Positions 9,271-17,903 of a stretch of DNA of 64,000 nt are shown here, one piece after another. Source of the DNA: Bradyrhizobium diazoefficiens. GTDB lineage: Bacteria; Pseudomonadota; Alphaproteobacteria; Rhizobiales; Xanthobacteraceae. Location: positions 3,469,001-3,533,000 of the forward strand of contig NZ_CP067100.1 of assembly GCF_016616235.1 (NCBI RefSeq), written 5' to 3'. Below the pieces are notes generated by a model. The model saw nothing but the letters and a program-made list of their open reading frames with translations. It was not told the DNA's origin and did not search any database. A program made the translations under genes and the position numbers. Position 1 is the first letter of the stretch; the number at the start of each line of letters is the position of its first letter.

Positions 9271-9404
9271 TGTTGCCCCGGACGCAGCGCAGCGCTCCTT
9301 CAGCGGTGCGCTGCAGAGCCGGGGCCCAGAGAGCCTGACGAAGAGCTGGGTCCCGGCTCTGCGACGCGGCGTTTCACGCTGCATGGCGTCCGGGACACGA
9401 AACA
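9271..9404. repeat. REP-like inverted repeat, family A, copy 2
   Basis: TGTTGCCCCGGACGC at the left pairs with GCGTCCGGGACACGAAACA at the right. Inner AGAGCCGGGGCCC and GGGTCCCGGCTCT arms form a second stem. It sits between the MaoC and SDR genes, ending about 20 bases before the SDR start. Confidence 0.75.
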
Positions 9405-9426
9405 ACAATAACAGGGAGAAGCCACC

Positions 9427-10305
9427 ATGGGACTGCTCGACGGCAAGGTTGCGCTGATCACCGGCGCGGGCGGGGGGCTCGGTGAGGCCTACGCAAAACT
9501 GTTCGCGCGGGAAGGGGCCTCGGTCGTTGTCAACGATCTCGGCGGGCCCCGTGACGGCTCCGGCGCCGACACCTCGATGGCGCAGCAGGTGGTGGATGCG
9601 ATCAAGGCCGAGGGCGGCAAAGCGGTCGCCAACGGCGCCGACATCTCCACCATGGAAGGCGGCCAATCGGTGTTCGACGACGCCATCAAGCATTTCGGCC
9701 GCGCCGACATCCTAGTCAACAATGCCGGCATCCTGCGCGACCAGACGTTTCACAAAGCGTCGGAGGCCGACTGGGACAAGGTCATCAAGGTGCACCTGAA
9801 GGGCACCTTCTGTTGCACCCTGCCGGTGTTCCGCTGGATGCGGGACAACGGCGGTGGCGTTATCGTCAACACCTCCTCCACCTCGGGGCTGATCGGTAAT
9901 TTCGGCCAGACCAATTACGGCGCCGCCAAGGGCGGCATCTGGGGCCTGTCCAACGTGCTGGCGATCGAGGGACGGAAGTACAACATCCGGATCTGGACGC
10001 TCGCCCCGGGCGCCCTGACCCGCATGACCGCAGACCTGCCCCGCTACAAGGAAAACCCCGGCGCGGCGCTCGGACCGGACGGCATCGCGCCGGCCGTGCT
10101 ATACATGGTCAGCGACTTGTCGGGCGACCAGACCGGCAAGGTGCTGGGCGTGTCCGGGCCCCGCGGCGTGCGCGAAATGCGGATGATGGAAATGGAAGGC
10201 TGGAAACCGCCGCACACGGGCTGGAACGCCCAGGACATCGTTGATCACGCCAAGGAAATCTTCTTCTCTGAGGAGCAGATCAAGATGGGGGCGCGGCGAT
10301 TTTAG
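9427..10305 (+). CDS. SDR dehydrogenase, 3-hydroxyacyl-CoA dehydrogenase type
   Basis: NAD(P)-dependent oxidoreductase of 292 residues. The cofactor motif TGAGGGLG is at about 12-19, NNAG near 98 and the active-site YGAAK downstream of NTSSTSG. The NDLGGPRDGSGADTS stretch after the second beta strand and the long C-terminal tail (MEMEGWKPPHTGW) match the dehydrogenase domain of peroxisomal multifunctional enzyme 2 and its bacterial homologues, which oxidise (3R)-hydroxyacyl-CoA. This stereochemistry fits the upstream MaoC hydratase. GGGAG lies 8 bases before the ATG. Confidence 0.88.
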   Translation: MGLLDGKVALITGAGGGLGEAYAKLFAREGASVVVNDLGGPRDGSGADTSMAQQVVDAIKAEGGKAVANGADISTMEGGQSVFDDAIKHFGRADILVNNAGILRDQTFHKASEADWDKVIKVHLKGTFCCTLPVFRWMRDNGGGVIVNTSSTSGLIGNFGQTNYGAAKGGIWGLSNVLAIEGRKYNIRIWTLAPGALTRMTADLPRYKENPGAALGPDGIAPAVLYMVSDLSGDQTGKVLGVSGPRGVREMRMMEMEGWKPPHTGWNAQDIVDHAKEIFFSEEQIKMGARRF

Positions 10306-10312
10306 CCACACT

Positions 10313-10411
10313 GTCATTCCGGGGCGCGACGAAGTCGCGAGCCCGGAATCCATAACCACCAGCTGGGGTTATGGATTCCGAGCCGGGCCCTGCGGGCCAT
10401 CCCGGAATGAC
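10313..10411. repeat. REP-like inverted repeat, family B
   Basis: Outer arms GTCATTCCGGG...CCCGGAATGAC are perfect complements. Inner arms CCCGGAATCCATAACC and GGTTATGGATTCCGAGCCGGG form a second, longer stem. The element fills the gap between the SDR and DapA-family genes. Confidence 0.8.
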
Positions 10412-10436
10412 GAATAGAGAGAGACAGGGAATACTG

Positions 10437-11390
10437 ATGAAACTCACCGCCGACGCCAAGGGCACCTTCGCAATCGCGCCGACGCCGTTCCACGACGACG
10501 GCCGGATCGATGAGCGCTCGATTGACCGCCTGACCGATTTCTACGAGGAGGTCGGCTGCGACGGCGTTACGGTGCTGGGCATCCTCGGTGAGGCGCCCAA
10601 GCTCGATGCCACCGAAGCCGAGCAGGTCGCGGTGCGCTTCGTCAAGCGCGCCAAGAAGATGCAGGTGATCGTCGGCGTCTCCGCGCCCGGCTTTGCCACC
10701 ATGCGCTCGCTGGCCAAGGCCTCGATGGATGCGGGCGCGGCCGGCGTCATGATCGCGCCGCCGCCGAGCTTGCGGACCGACGACCAGATCGTCGGCTATT
10801 TCAAGCAGGCGGCCGAGGCGATCGGGCCTGACGTGCCCTGGGTGCTCCAGGATTATCCGCTGACGCTCTCGGTGGTGTTCACCCCCGCGGTGATCCGCAA
10901 GATCGTCATGGACAATCCGAACTGCGTGATGCTCAAGCACGAGGACTGGCCGGGCCTCGAAAAAATTTCGACACTGCGCAGCTTCCAGAAGGACGGCTCG
11001 CTGCGGCCGCTCTCGATCCTCTGCGGCAATGGTGGCCTGTTCCTCGATTTCGAGATGGAGCGCGGCGCCGACGGCGCCATGACCGGCTACGCCTTCCCGG
11101 AGCTTCTGATCGACGTCGTGAACCTCTCCAAGGCCGGCAAGCGCGACGCCGCGCATGATCTGTTCGATGCTCACCTGCCGTTGATCCGCTACGAGCAGCA
11201 GCCCGGCGCAGGCCTTGCCGTGCGCAAATACGTGCTACAGAAGCGCGGCATCATCGCCTCCAGCGCCCAGCGCAAGCCCGGCGCGACCATCACCCCGGCG
11301 GCAAAGGCCGAGGTGGACTATCTGCTGTCGCGCGTCGCCCGCGTCGACAAGCGCGCCAATATCGGCCCGCAATCCAGCGCCGCGGGTTAG
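10437..11390 (+). CDS. Dihydrodipicolinate synthase (DapA)-family lyase/aldolase
   Basis: Class I TIM-barrel enzyme of 317 residues. Family marks are the pyruvate-binding GILGEAPKLD region near residue 50, the catalytic Tyr in LQDYPLT and the likely Schiff-base Lys in VMLKHED. The unusual LGEAPKL in place of the strict GTTGE motif argues against housekeeping DapA and for a catabolic lyase/aldolase. The ATG at 10437 follows a GACAGGGA ribosome site; an earlier ATG at 10371 lies inside the repeat. It is four bases from the NUDIX gene, so the two are probably cotranscribed. Confidence 0.82.
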   Translation: MKLTADAKGTFAIAPTPFHDDGRIDERSIDRLTDFYEEVGCDGVTVLGILGEAPKLDATEAEQVAVRFVKRAKKMQVIVGVSAPGFATMRSLAKASMDAGAAGVMIAPPPSLRTDDQIVGYFKQAAEAIGPDVPWVLQDYPLTLSVVFTPAVIRKIVMDNPNCVMLKHEDWPGLEKISTLRSFQKDGSLRPLSILCGNGGLFLDFEMERGADGAMTGYAFPELLIDVVNLSKAGKRDAAHDLFDAHLPLIRYEQQPGAGLAVRKYVLQKRGIIASSAQRKPGATITPAAKAEVDYLLSRVARVDKRANIGPQSSAAG

Positions 11391-11394
11391 TTGA

Positions 11395-12210
11395 ATGGCC
11401 GAGACATCAGCGTCGCGCCCGGCCTCGACCATCCTTCTGCTCCGTGACGGGGCGAACGCCGACGGCAAGGGCCGCGGCGAAATCGAGGTCTTCATGATGG
11501 TTCGCCATCATCAAATCGAGTTCAATTCGGGCGCGCTGGTGTTTCCTGGTGGCAGCGTCGATGCCGGCGACAAGGAGATCGTCGCCCGCGCCGATCTCTA
11601 CTCAGGCGGCGAAGGCTTGAGCGAAGCGGACCGTGGTTTTCGGATCGCCGCGATCCGCGAGACGTTTGAAGAGAGCGGCATCCTGCTGGCGCGTTCGAAG
11701 GGAACGGGCATGGCTGTTGATGCCAGGCGCGCGGGCGAGATCGCGGACAAGCATCGCGTTGCGCTCAACGAGCACAAGATCAGCTTTCTCGACATTCTCG
11801 ACGACAACGGCCTCCAGCTCGCGCTCGATACGCTCGTGCCTTACGCGCACTGGATCACGCCGGAAGGCATGCCGAAGCGGTTCGATACCTGGTTCTTTCT
11901 CGCCGCCGCGCCGCCGGATCAGCTCGGCGCCCATGACGGCCGCGAGTCCACCGACTCGATCTGGGTCTCGCCGCGCGAGGCCGTGGAGGGCGGCGAGACC
12001 GGCCGCTTCAAGCTGCCATTTCCGACCACGCGCAATCTGATCCGATTGGCAAAACAGCCGACAGTGCAGGCCGCGATGGACCATGCCCGCAGCATGTCGA
12101 TCGTGACCGTCATGCCTATCATGACCCAGACCGATACCGGCCGCCAGCTCCGCATTCCCCGCGAGGCCGGCTATGACGGCGAGGTGTTCGAGGTTGGCGC
12201 GGTCGGCTGA
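11395..12210 (+). CDS. NUDIX hydrolase (NUDT7/19-like, possible CoA pyrophosphatase)
   Basis: 271-residue hydrolase of nucleoside-diphosphate-linked compounds. The NUDIX box is split: the glycines in FPGGSVDAGD begin it, an insertion of about 25 residues follows, and RETFEESGIL completes it with the metal-binding Glu residues. This layout with an insertion is seen in NUDT19-type enzymes acting on CoA derivatives. Its position right after acyl-CoA genes suggests turnover of CoA or acyl-CoA, which is an inference. It starts four bases after the DapA-like stop. Confidence 0.78.
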   Translation: MAETSASRPASTILLLRDGANADGKGRGEIEVFMMVRHHQIEFNSGALVFPGGSVDAGDKEIVARADLYSGGEGLSEADRGFRIAAIRETFEESGILLARSKGTGMAVDARRAGEIADKHRVALNEHKISFLDILDDNGLQLALDTLVPYAHWITPEGMPKRFDTWFFLAAAPPDQLGAHDGRESTDSIWVSPREAVEGGETGRFKLPFPTTRNLIRLAKQPTVQAAMDHARSMSIVTVMPIMTQTDTGRQLRIPREAGYDGEVFEVGAVG

Positions 12211-12290
12211 TACACTTCGACACGCAACGAAGTATTGTCGAGCGCGGATGCGCTAGGTTCCGTCCATCGCGGAATGGATGGGCGCATCGG

Positions 12291-13202
12291 ATGGACGACC
12301 GGCAGGACACCAACATCGCCGTCGAGCTGGCGCTGCTCGTTATGCTCGCGACACTGTGGGGCGGCTCCTACACCTTCATCAAGCTCGGCGTCGCCACCAT
12401 CCCGCCGATCACGCTGATCGCCGCGCGCACCGCCATTGCGGGCCTGCTGCTGCTCGTCGTCATGCGGGTGCGCGGCATCCGGATGCCGACGGACGCCGCG
12501 ACCTGGCAGCGCTTCGCGTTCCAGGCCGTGCTCAACAGCGTCATCCCCTGGACGCTGATCGCCTGGGGCGAGCGCCATGTCGATGCCGCGCTCGCCACCA
12601 TCCTCAATTCGGCCGCACCGATTTTCACCTTCCTGCTGACGGCGGTCGTCACCCGCCACGAGACAACGACACCGCGAAAGCTGTTCGGCGTGATCGCCGG
12701 CATGGCCGGCATCCTGCTGATCGTCGGCGTCGATGCCCTCCATGACATCGGCAGCGGCCTCGTGGCGGAAGCCGCGATCGTTGCCGCCACGATCTGCTAC
12801 GCCTGCGCCGCGATCTTCGGTCGCAGCTTCAAGGGTCTTGATCCGATGGCGCCCGCGGCCGGCTCGCTGCTGGCGGGTGCAGCCGTCCTGATCCCGGCCT
12901 CGCTGGTGGTCGAGCAGCCCTGGACGCTATCGCCGTCACTGAGTTCCGTGCTGGCGCTGCTGGCGCTCGCCGTATTCTCGACAGCGGCGGCGTTCGCGAT
13001 CTACTTCCGCCTGATCCAGACCCTCGGCTCGGTCGGCATCACCGCGCAGGCCTATCTGCGCGTCCCGATCGGGGTCGCGATCAGCGTCGCCTTCCTCGGC
13101 GAAACCTTGAGCCGGACCGCCTCGATCGGCCTTGCCTGCGTCGTCCTCGGCGTCGCCGCGATGACGATCCCAGCCCGGCGGCCGGCCGGCGCCAAAGCCT
13201 GA
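12291..13202 (+). CDS. EamA/DMT-family transporter
   Basis: Inner-membrane exporter of 303 residues with two EamA repeats of five helices each. The first starts ELALLVMLATLWGGSYTFIKLG and the second EAAIVAATICYACAAIFGR. The WG(G/S)(S/T)(Y/F)(T/V) stretch and a GE(R/H) motif at the end of each half are family features. The substrate cannot be read from sequence; characterised relatives move amino acids or other metabolites. The ATG at 12291 gives the hydrophilic N-tail DDRQDTNIAVE. The start lies 80 bases after the NUDIX gene. Confidence 0.85.
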   Translation: MDDRQDTNIAVELALLVMLATLWGGSYTFIKLGVATIPPITLIAARTAIAGLLLLVVMRVRGIRMPTDAATWQRFAFQAVLNSVIPWTLIAWGERHVDAALATILNSAAPIFTFLLTAVVTRHETTTPRKLFGVIAGMAGILLIVGVDALHDIGSGLVAEAAIVAATICYACAAIFGRSFKGLDPMAPAAGSLLAGAAVLIPASLVVEQPWTLSPSLSSVLALLALAVFSTAAAFAIYFRLIQTLGSVGITAQAYLRVPIGVAISVAFLGETLSRTASIGLACVVLGVAAMTIPARRPAGAKA

Positions 13203-13330
13203 TAAGCTCGCAACGGGGGAGGATGATAGGCCCGGAACATTAAGGATAGTCGACGTCCCGAGGCATGTTCCCCCGAGCCTGCAATACGTCGTATATTGGG
13301 CTACCAGTAGCCCGGTCCCTCACGCGCCCC

Positions 13331-16018
13331 ATGTCCGCCGAATTGACGCCGACCCCCGAGAAAAGGCGAACCTTCTCGCTCTCCATCGGCCAGCTCACCT
13401 TCGGCAGCTTCCTTCTGGTGCTGGCCGTGATCATCGTCACCTCCACGGCGAGCGTGATCGCGATCCGGCATATCGACACCACATTCGCCGAGCTCCAGCG
13501 GCTCCAGAGCGTCGGCGACCTCGCCGAGGACATCGACCGCCGGATGAACGAGCTGCGCCTTGCCGCGCGCGACTTCGTGACCGATCCCGGCGCCGGCATT
13601 CAGTTCAAGCAAGTCGGCGAGGCAGCCTCGACGCTCAGCGACATCCTGAAAAAGACCCGCATCGAGCTCGCGCCCGAGCAGCAGGACATGATCGACGGGG
13701 TCACCGAGCGCCTTGCGACCTATCGCAGCGGCCTCGAGCGCATCTCGACCCTGATCGACCGCCGCGCCCAGCTGCTCGCCGGCCTGCCGCCGCTGCGCGA
13801 CCGGTTCGACGCAGCTGTGTCCGGCACCGCCGATCGCGAGCTGGCCTCCCGCCTGTCCGAGGCGCAGAGCCGGATCGCGCTTGGCCTGCTGGCGCGCAAC
13901 CCGTCCGCCGCCGAGCAGGCCGCCCAGGGCATGCGGACGATGGACATCGCCGATAGCGGGTTGAAGACGGCGGTCAACGACTACGCCGAAGCCATCATCG
14001 CGGTCGCCGTCCGCGAGCGGCAGATCGCCGACATCGACCGCGAGGTGCTCGGCACCGAGGGCAGGCTGATCGGCCGCGTCACCGAATTGCTCCGCGATGT
14101 CAGTGACCGCCGCGGCCACGTGCTGTCGCGCGACTTTGCCCGGACGCTTGCGGAGGCGCGGTGGCAGAGCATCCTGCTCGGCAGCGTCGGCGTGCTGATC
14201 GGCATGGTCGCGGCCGCCTTCGTGGTGCGGCGGACGGTCCGGCCGCTGGCCAAGATTGCGCGATCCATTCGCGCGCTTGCGGCCGGCGAGAAGAATACCT
14301 CGATCCCGTCCGCCGACCTCAACAACGAGATCGGCGACATCGCGCGCGCAGCCGAAGTGTTCCGCCGTGCGCTGGAGGAGGCCGACACGGCGCGCGAGGC
14401 GGCTGTGCGCGCGCTCACCGAGCAGCGCCTCGCCGAAGAGAGCTACCGGAAACTGTTCGAGGGCTCGGTCGACGGCATCTACGTCACGACGCCGGCCGGC
14501 GACCTGCTCAACGCCAATCCGGCGCTGGCGCGGATGATGGGCTATGACAGCCCGCAGCACCTGATCGACAGCATCAACGACATCGCCCACACCATCTACG
14601 TCCATCCCGAGGCGCGCGACGAATATCAGCGGCTGATGGCGCGCGACGGCATGGTGCGCGAGTTCGAATACCAGGTGCGCCAGCGCAGCGGCGAGATCCT
14701 GTGGCTCTCCGACAGCGCCACCGGCGTGCGGGACGAGGCCGGCAACATCGTCCGCTACGAGGGCACGCTGCGCGACATTACCGACCAGAAGCGGGCGGAA
14801 GACGCCATCGCGGAAGGCCGGCGCCTGCTCCAGCAGGTCATCGACACGGTGCCTGCGGTCATCAATGTCAAGGACCGCAACCTGCGTTACGTGCTGATGA
14901 ACCGCTACATGGCCGGCATCTTCGGCATCGAGCCCGGCGACGCGATCGGCCGCACCACTGCCGACCTGATGTCGCGCTACGGCGCGGCCAAAACCGACGA
15001 GCACGATAAGCGTGTGATCAAATTCCGCAAAGGCCTGGGCTTCTATGAGGAGGAGTATCAGGACGCCTCTGGCAACATGCGGCAATGGCTCGTCAACAAG
15101 CTGCCGCTGCTCGATGCCGAGGGCGAGATCGAGCGAATCGTCACCGTCGCGCTCGACATCGGCGAGCGCAAGCGCGGCGAGCAGGAGATGCGCAAAGCCA
15201 AGGAATCCGCCGAGACCGCGCTGCGCAATCTGCGCGAGACCCAGGCCTCGCTGATCGAGGCGGAGAAGCTGGCGGCCCTCGGGCGGCTGGTTGCCGGCGT
15301 CGCACACGAGGTCAACAATCCCGTCGGCATCAGCCTCACGGTCGCTTCCGCGCTGGAGCGCAAGACCGCGATCTTCAGCGCGGAGGTCGAGCGGGGCGAG
15401 CTGCGCCGCTCCACGCTCAACGATTTCCTCAACACCAGCCGCGACGCGTCCTCGCAGCTCGTCTCCAACCTCAACCGTGCCGCCGAGCTGATCCAGTCAT
15501 TCAAGCAGGTGGCTGCCGACCGCAACTATTCCGACCAGCGCAGCTTCGATCTCGGCGACCTCACCGAACAGGTGGTGATGAGCCTGCGGCCGGGCCTGCG
15601 CAAGCACAACCTGACACTCAACGTCGAGTGCCAGCCGGACCTGACCATGAACAGCTATCCCGGCCCATACGGCCAGGTGCTGACCAACCTGTTTCTCAAC
15701 TCGGTGGCGCATGCCTTTCCGGACGGCCGCCCGGGGACCATCGATATTCAGGTGCGCGAGTCCGGCAAGGACAATGTCGAGATCATCTTCTCCGACAATG
15801 GCTGCGGCATGTCGCTCGACGTCCGCCGCCGCGCCTTCGATCCGTTCTTTACGACAAGACGCGACCAGGGCGGCACCGGCCTCGGGCTGCACATCGTCTA
15901 CAGCATCGTCACCAACCGGCTCGGCGGACGGCTCGATCTCGATTCCGAGCCGGGTGGCGGCACGCGCATCCAGATGATCCTGCCGCGCACGGCGCCGCTG
16001 GAGCAGGCCGCGGAATAG
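13331..16018 (+). CDS. Membrane sensor histidine kinase: 2 TM, HAMP, two PAS, HisKA, HATPase
   Basis: 895-residue signalling kinase. TM1 is at about 24-44 and TM2 near 279-300, with a helical periplasmic sensor between them. HAMP follows at about 300-352, PAS1 at 370-485, PAS2 at 495-615, HisKA around the phospho-acceptor His659 in GVAHEVNNPVG, and HATPase at about 735-893 with FSDNGCGM and GGTGLGLHIV boxes. No receiver domain is present and no response regulator is adjacent, so it is an orphan. The ATG at 13331 was preferred over one at 13265. It converges with the GrlR-like gene with no gap between stop codons. Confidence 0.88.
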   Translation: MSAELTPTPEKRRTFSLSIGQLTFGSFLLVLAVIIVTSTASVIAIRHIDTTFAELQRLQSVGDLAEDIDRRMNELRLAARDFVTDPGAGIQFKQVGEAASTLSDILKKTRIELAPEQQDMIDGVTERLATYRSGLERISTLIDRRAQLLAGLPPLRDRFDAAVSGTADRELASRLSEAQSRIALGLLARNPSAAEQAAQGMRTMDIADSGLKTAVNDYAEAIIAVAVRERQIADIDREVLGTEGRLIGRVTELLRDVSDRRGHVLSRDFARTLAEARWQSILLGSVGVLIGMVAAAFVVRRTVRPLAKIARSIRALAAGEKNTSIPSADLNNEIGDIARAAEVFRRALEEADTAREAAVRALTEQRLAEESYRKLFEGSVDGIYVTTPAGDLLNANPALARMMGYDSPQHLIDSINDIAHTIYVHPEARDEYQRLMARDGMVREFEYQVRQRSGEILWLSDSATGVRDEAGNIVRYEGTLRDITDQKRAEDAIAEGRRLLQQVIDTVPAVINVKDRNLRYVLMNRYMAGIFGIEPGDAIGRTTADLMSRYGAAKTDEHDKRVIKFRKGLGFYEEEYQDASGNMRQWLVNKLPLLDAEGEIERIVTVALDIGERKRGEQEMRKAKESAETALRNLRETQASLIEAEKLAALGRLVAGVAHEVNNPVGISLTVASALERKTAIFSAEVERGELRRSTLNDFLNTSRDASSQLVSNLNRAAELIQSFKQVAADRNYSDQRSFDLGDLTEQVVMSLRPGLRKHNLTLNVECQPDLTMNSYPGPYGQVLTNLFLNSVAHAFPDGRPGTIDIQVRESGKDNVEIIFSDNGCGMSLDVRRRAFDPFFTTRRDQGGTGLGLHIVYSIVTNRLGGRLDLDSEPGGGTRIQMILPRTAPLEQAAE

Positions 16019-16369
16019 CTAATCCGCGTCGGCGAGCCGGTGCAGGGTCGCGCCGAAGATCTGGCTGGCCTTGCCGACCAACGCAGTGCCGGTCATCTCC
16101 GCGCGCGTCTCCGTGAAGGTGCCGCTGACACCGATACCGACCGGGGCAGGGCCGCCGAACAGCGGATTGTCGTCGCCTCGCGGCGAGGTGTGGCGCTGCA
16201 CCAGCACCTCGCCCTTGAAGGTGTTGTCCTTCACGGTGTAGCTGCCGGTGTAAAACAGGTAGGCGTCGCCGCCAAGAATCTTGCCGTCGCGAAAAAGAAT
16301 CACGCCGCTGCCCTTGCCGACTCGACCATCGAGCAGGCTCACGTGAATTGAATAGAGGCCGTTCTTCAT
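16019..16369 (-). CDS. GrlR-like small protein
   Basis: 116 residues from the ATG at 16369, where MKNGLYSIHVSLLDG fits the family start; an ATG 24 bases upstream is possible. The pattern NGLYxIxV...GxGVxxxxxGxIxGGDxxxxYxGxY...V matches GrlR-type proteins. The namesake binds and inhibits the activator GrlA of the enteropathogenic E. coli LEE island. Rhizobial relatives are uncharacterised and probably form lipocalin-like beta barrels of other function. It abuts the kinase gene tail to tail and no GrlA-like partner is seen. Confidence 0.65.
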   Translation of the reverse strand: MKNGLYSIHVSLLDGRVGKGSGVILFRDGKILGGDAYLFYTGSYTVKDNTFKGEVLVQRHTSPRGDDNPLFGGPAPVGIGVSGTFTETRAEMTGTALVGKASQIFGATLHRLADAD

Positions 16370-16606
16370 AACGTCCCGCAGGCCGGCCGCCATCGCCCAA
16401 TCGCGTAACCGGTACAGCTTTTATGCCAAAGCGCATTCCTGCGCGCAACGCGGCAGTTTGCCGGCCGGCAAGCCGTCGCCGCCATGCGCACCGTAATTGT
16501 GCCGGCTTTTCTGTGACACCGATATGACGGACTCATCATGCCCGGTAGCATGACGTAGCCGCACCGGGCGGTGCCAGCCCGGCGGCGATGTCTGATGCGC
16601 CTCGCG

Positions 16607-16993
16607 TCAGCTGTACTTGCTGTCGCGCTCGAGTAGCTCGATGGAGATGCCTTCGGGGCCGCGGATGAAGCAGATCCGCACGCCGGGCCGGATCGTCGTC
16701 GGCTCGCGCGTGAAGGTCACGCCCTTGGCCTTGATCTCGGCAGCGACGGCGTCGATGTCCTTCACCGTGAGACCGAAATGGTCGAGGCCTTGATGCGGGT
16801 GCGGGGGCGGCGGGTTGACGGCGTTATCTCCCTCGAGCGGTGCAATGAAGATTCTTGCGCCGCCGAGATTCACGTCGATCCGTCCCGGCGCGCGCACGAC
16901 CTCGCCGCCGAGGATGTCCCGCAGCCAGGCCGCCGTGGCCTCCGGATCGGGGCTGCGCAGATGGACGTGATCCCAGGTGACGACGACCGGCAT
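16607..16993 (-). CDS. VOC/glyoxalase-family metalloprotein
   Basis: 128-residue protein with the beta-alpha-beta-beta-beta fold shared by glyoxalase I, dioxygenases and resistance proteins. Visible marks are WDHVHLRSPDPEATAAWLRD at the start, GLDHFGLTVKDIDA in the middle and IRGPEGISIELLER at the end. The His of DHVHL, the His of DHFGL and the Glu of SIELLE are candidate metal ligands. A GGAG site precedes the ATG at 16993. It appears monocistronic, so the substrate cannot be inferred from neighbours. Confidence 0.8.
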   Translation of the reverse strand: MPVVVTWDHVHLRSPDPEATAAWLRDILGGEVVRAPGRIDVNLGGARIFIAPLEGDNAVNPPPPHPHQGLDHFGLTVKDIDAVAAEIKAKGVTFTREPTTIRPGVRICFIRGPEGISIELLERDSKYS

Positions 16994-17170
16994 TTCATGT
17001 TCTCCCGACTGGGTCTTCGATGTTGCAGCGCGTGTTAACGGCTCGAGGCGATGATCGCCATTGCTCTTGCCGACTCGCATGGAGCGCGGGAACCTTACTG
17101 CGACCGCCGGATTAAGGTAAGCGGCGGCCTGATCTGCGCTCAACGCGCTGCAGCCGCGATCGGTGCAACC

Positions 17171-17743
17171 ATGAAGGCCAGGCTTGACCGCATCGGCTTG
17201 GGACGTTTCGCCGGGACCGGCGAGCGGCTGGCGCGGACCGTGACGATCGCAAGCGTCTCATTCGGCCGAAGCCTGTTGTGGCTGCTGGCGGCCATCATCG
17301 TCGGCTGCGGGGTCTGGATGCTGCTGCCCCTTTCTAAAGGCAACAGCGCCGAGCCGGCGAAGCCGGAGCTTGCCTCCGTCGAGACGGCGCCTTCGGCTGA
17401 TGCGGCGGCGGTCTCGCCTCCTTCCGAAGCCACGGTTCCGGCGGCAATGGCCGAACTCGGCCGCCTCAGGATTTCATCACAGACCTGGCGGCGCGGTGGG
17501 CTCGGCTCAAAGGCACTGGTGACGTTCACGCTGCGAAACGACAATGACTATGCCGTAAAGGATGTCGAGATTGTTTGCACATTCGCACGACGCGACGGCA
17601 GTCATCTCACCGACCGCAGCCGCGTGCTGGCCGAGCCGGTCGGCATGAAGAGCCGCAAGACCTTTGCGCGAATCCCCGTCGGCTTCGTCAACGTGAATGC
17701 CGATCAGGCGAAGTGCTCGCTGGTTGCCGCGCGGCGCTCCTAA
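17171..17743 (+). CDS. Membrane-anchored hypothetical protein
   Basis: Unrecognised 190-residue protein. One transmembrane segment (SLLWLLAAIIVGCGVWMLL, about 36-55) follows a basic N-terminus. An Ala/Pro/Glu-rich linker comes next, then a C-terminal domain of about 90 residues with an immunoglobulin-like feel (VTFTLRNDNDYAVKDVEIVC, then KSRKTFARI). That pattern suggests a FxxG/LEA-14-like extracytoplasmic beta sandwich. The ATG at 17171 gives the usual short cytoplasmic tail; an upstream ATG at 17051 is less likely. Confidence 0.6.
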   Translation: MKARLDRIGLGRFAGTGERLARTVTIASVSFGRSLLWLLAAIIVGCGVWMLLPLSKGNSAEPAKPELASVETAPSADAAAVSPPSEATVPAAMAELGRLRISSQTWRRGGLGSKALVTFTLRNDNDYAVKDVEIVCTFARRDGSHLTDRSRVLAEPVGMKSRKTFARIPVGFVNVNADQAKCSLVAARRS

Positions 17744-17752
17744 AGGACCGCA

Positions 17753-17770
17753 TTTCCCGGTAGCGGGAAA
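17753..17770 (+). terminator. Possible weak transcript-end hairpin
   Basis: TTTCCCG-GTAG-CGGGAAA forms a perfect 7-bp stem ten bases after the preceding stop codon. No U-tract follows, so intrinsic termination is uncertain; it may only protect the 3' end. Confidence 0.35.
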
Positions 17771-17833
17771 GTTACTGTCCGCAGCTCTTGGTCAAAAACT
17801 CCGCGTTGCCATTTGAACCGAACGGCTGGGCTA

Positions 17834-17858
17834 GGAACCAATTAAAGGATCGCCTGTT
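17834..17858 (+). promoter_or_regulatory. Possible EcfG-type (general stress) promoter
   Basis: GGAAC at 17834-17838 is followed after 16 bases by TGTT at 17855-17858. This resembles the GGAAC-N16/17-cGTT promoter of the alphaproteobacterial general stress sigma factor, with one mismatch in the -10 part. It lies 46 bases upstream of the ATG at 17904. The pattern is short, so chance is possible. Confidence 0.3.
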
Positions 17859-17903
17859 AAGGCGGAGTGCCCACGCGGGGATGCGGGGGGCGGAGCGCGA
17901 TCA

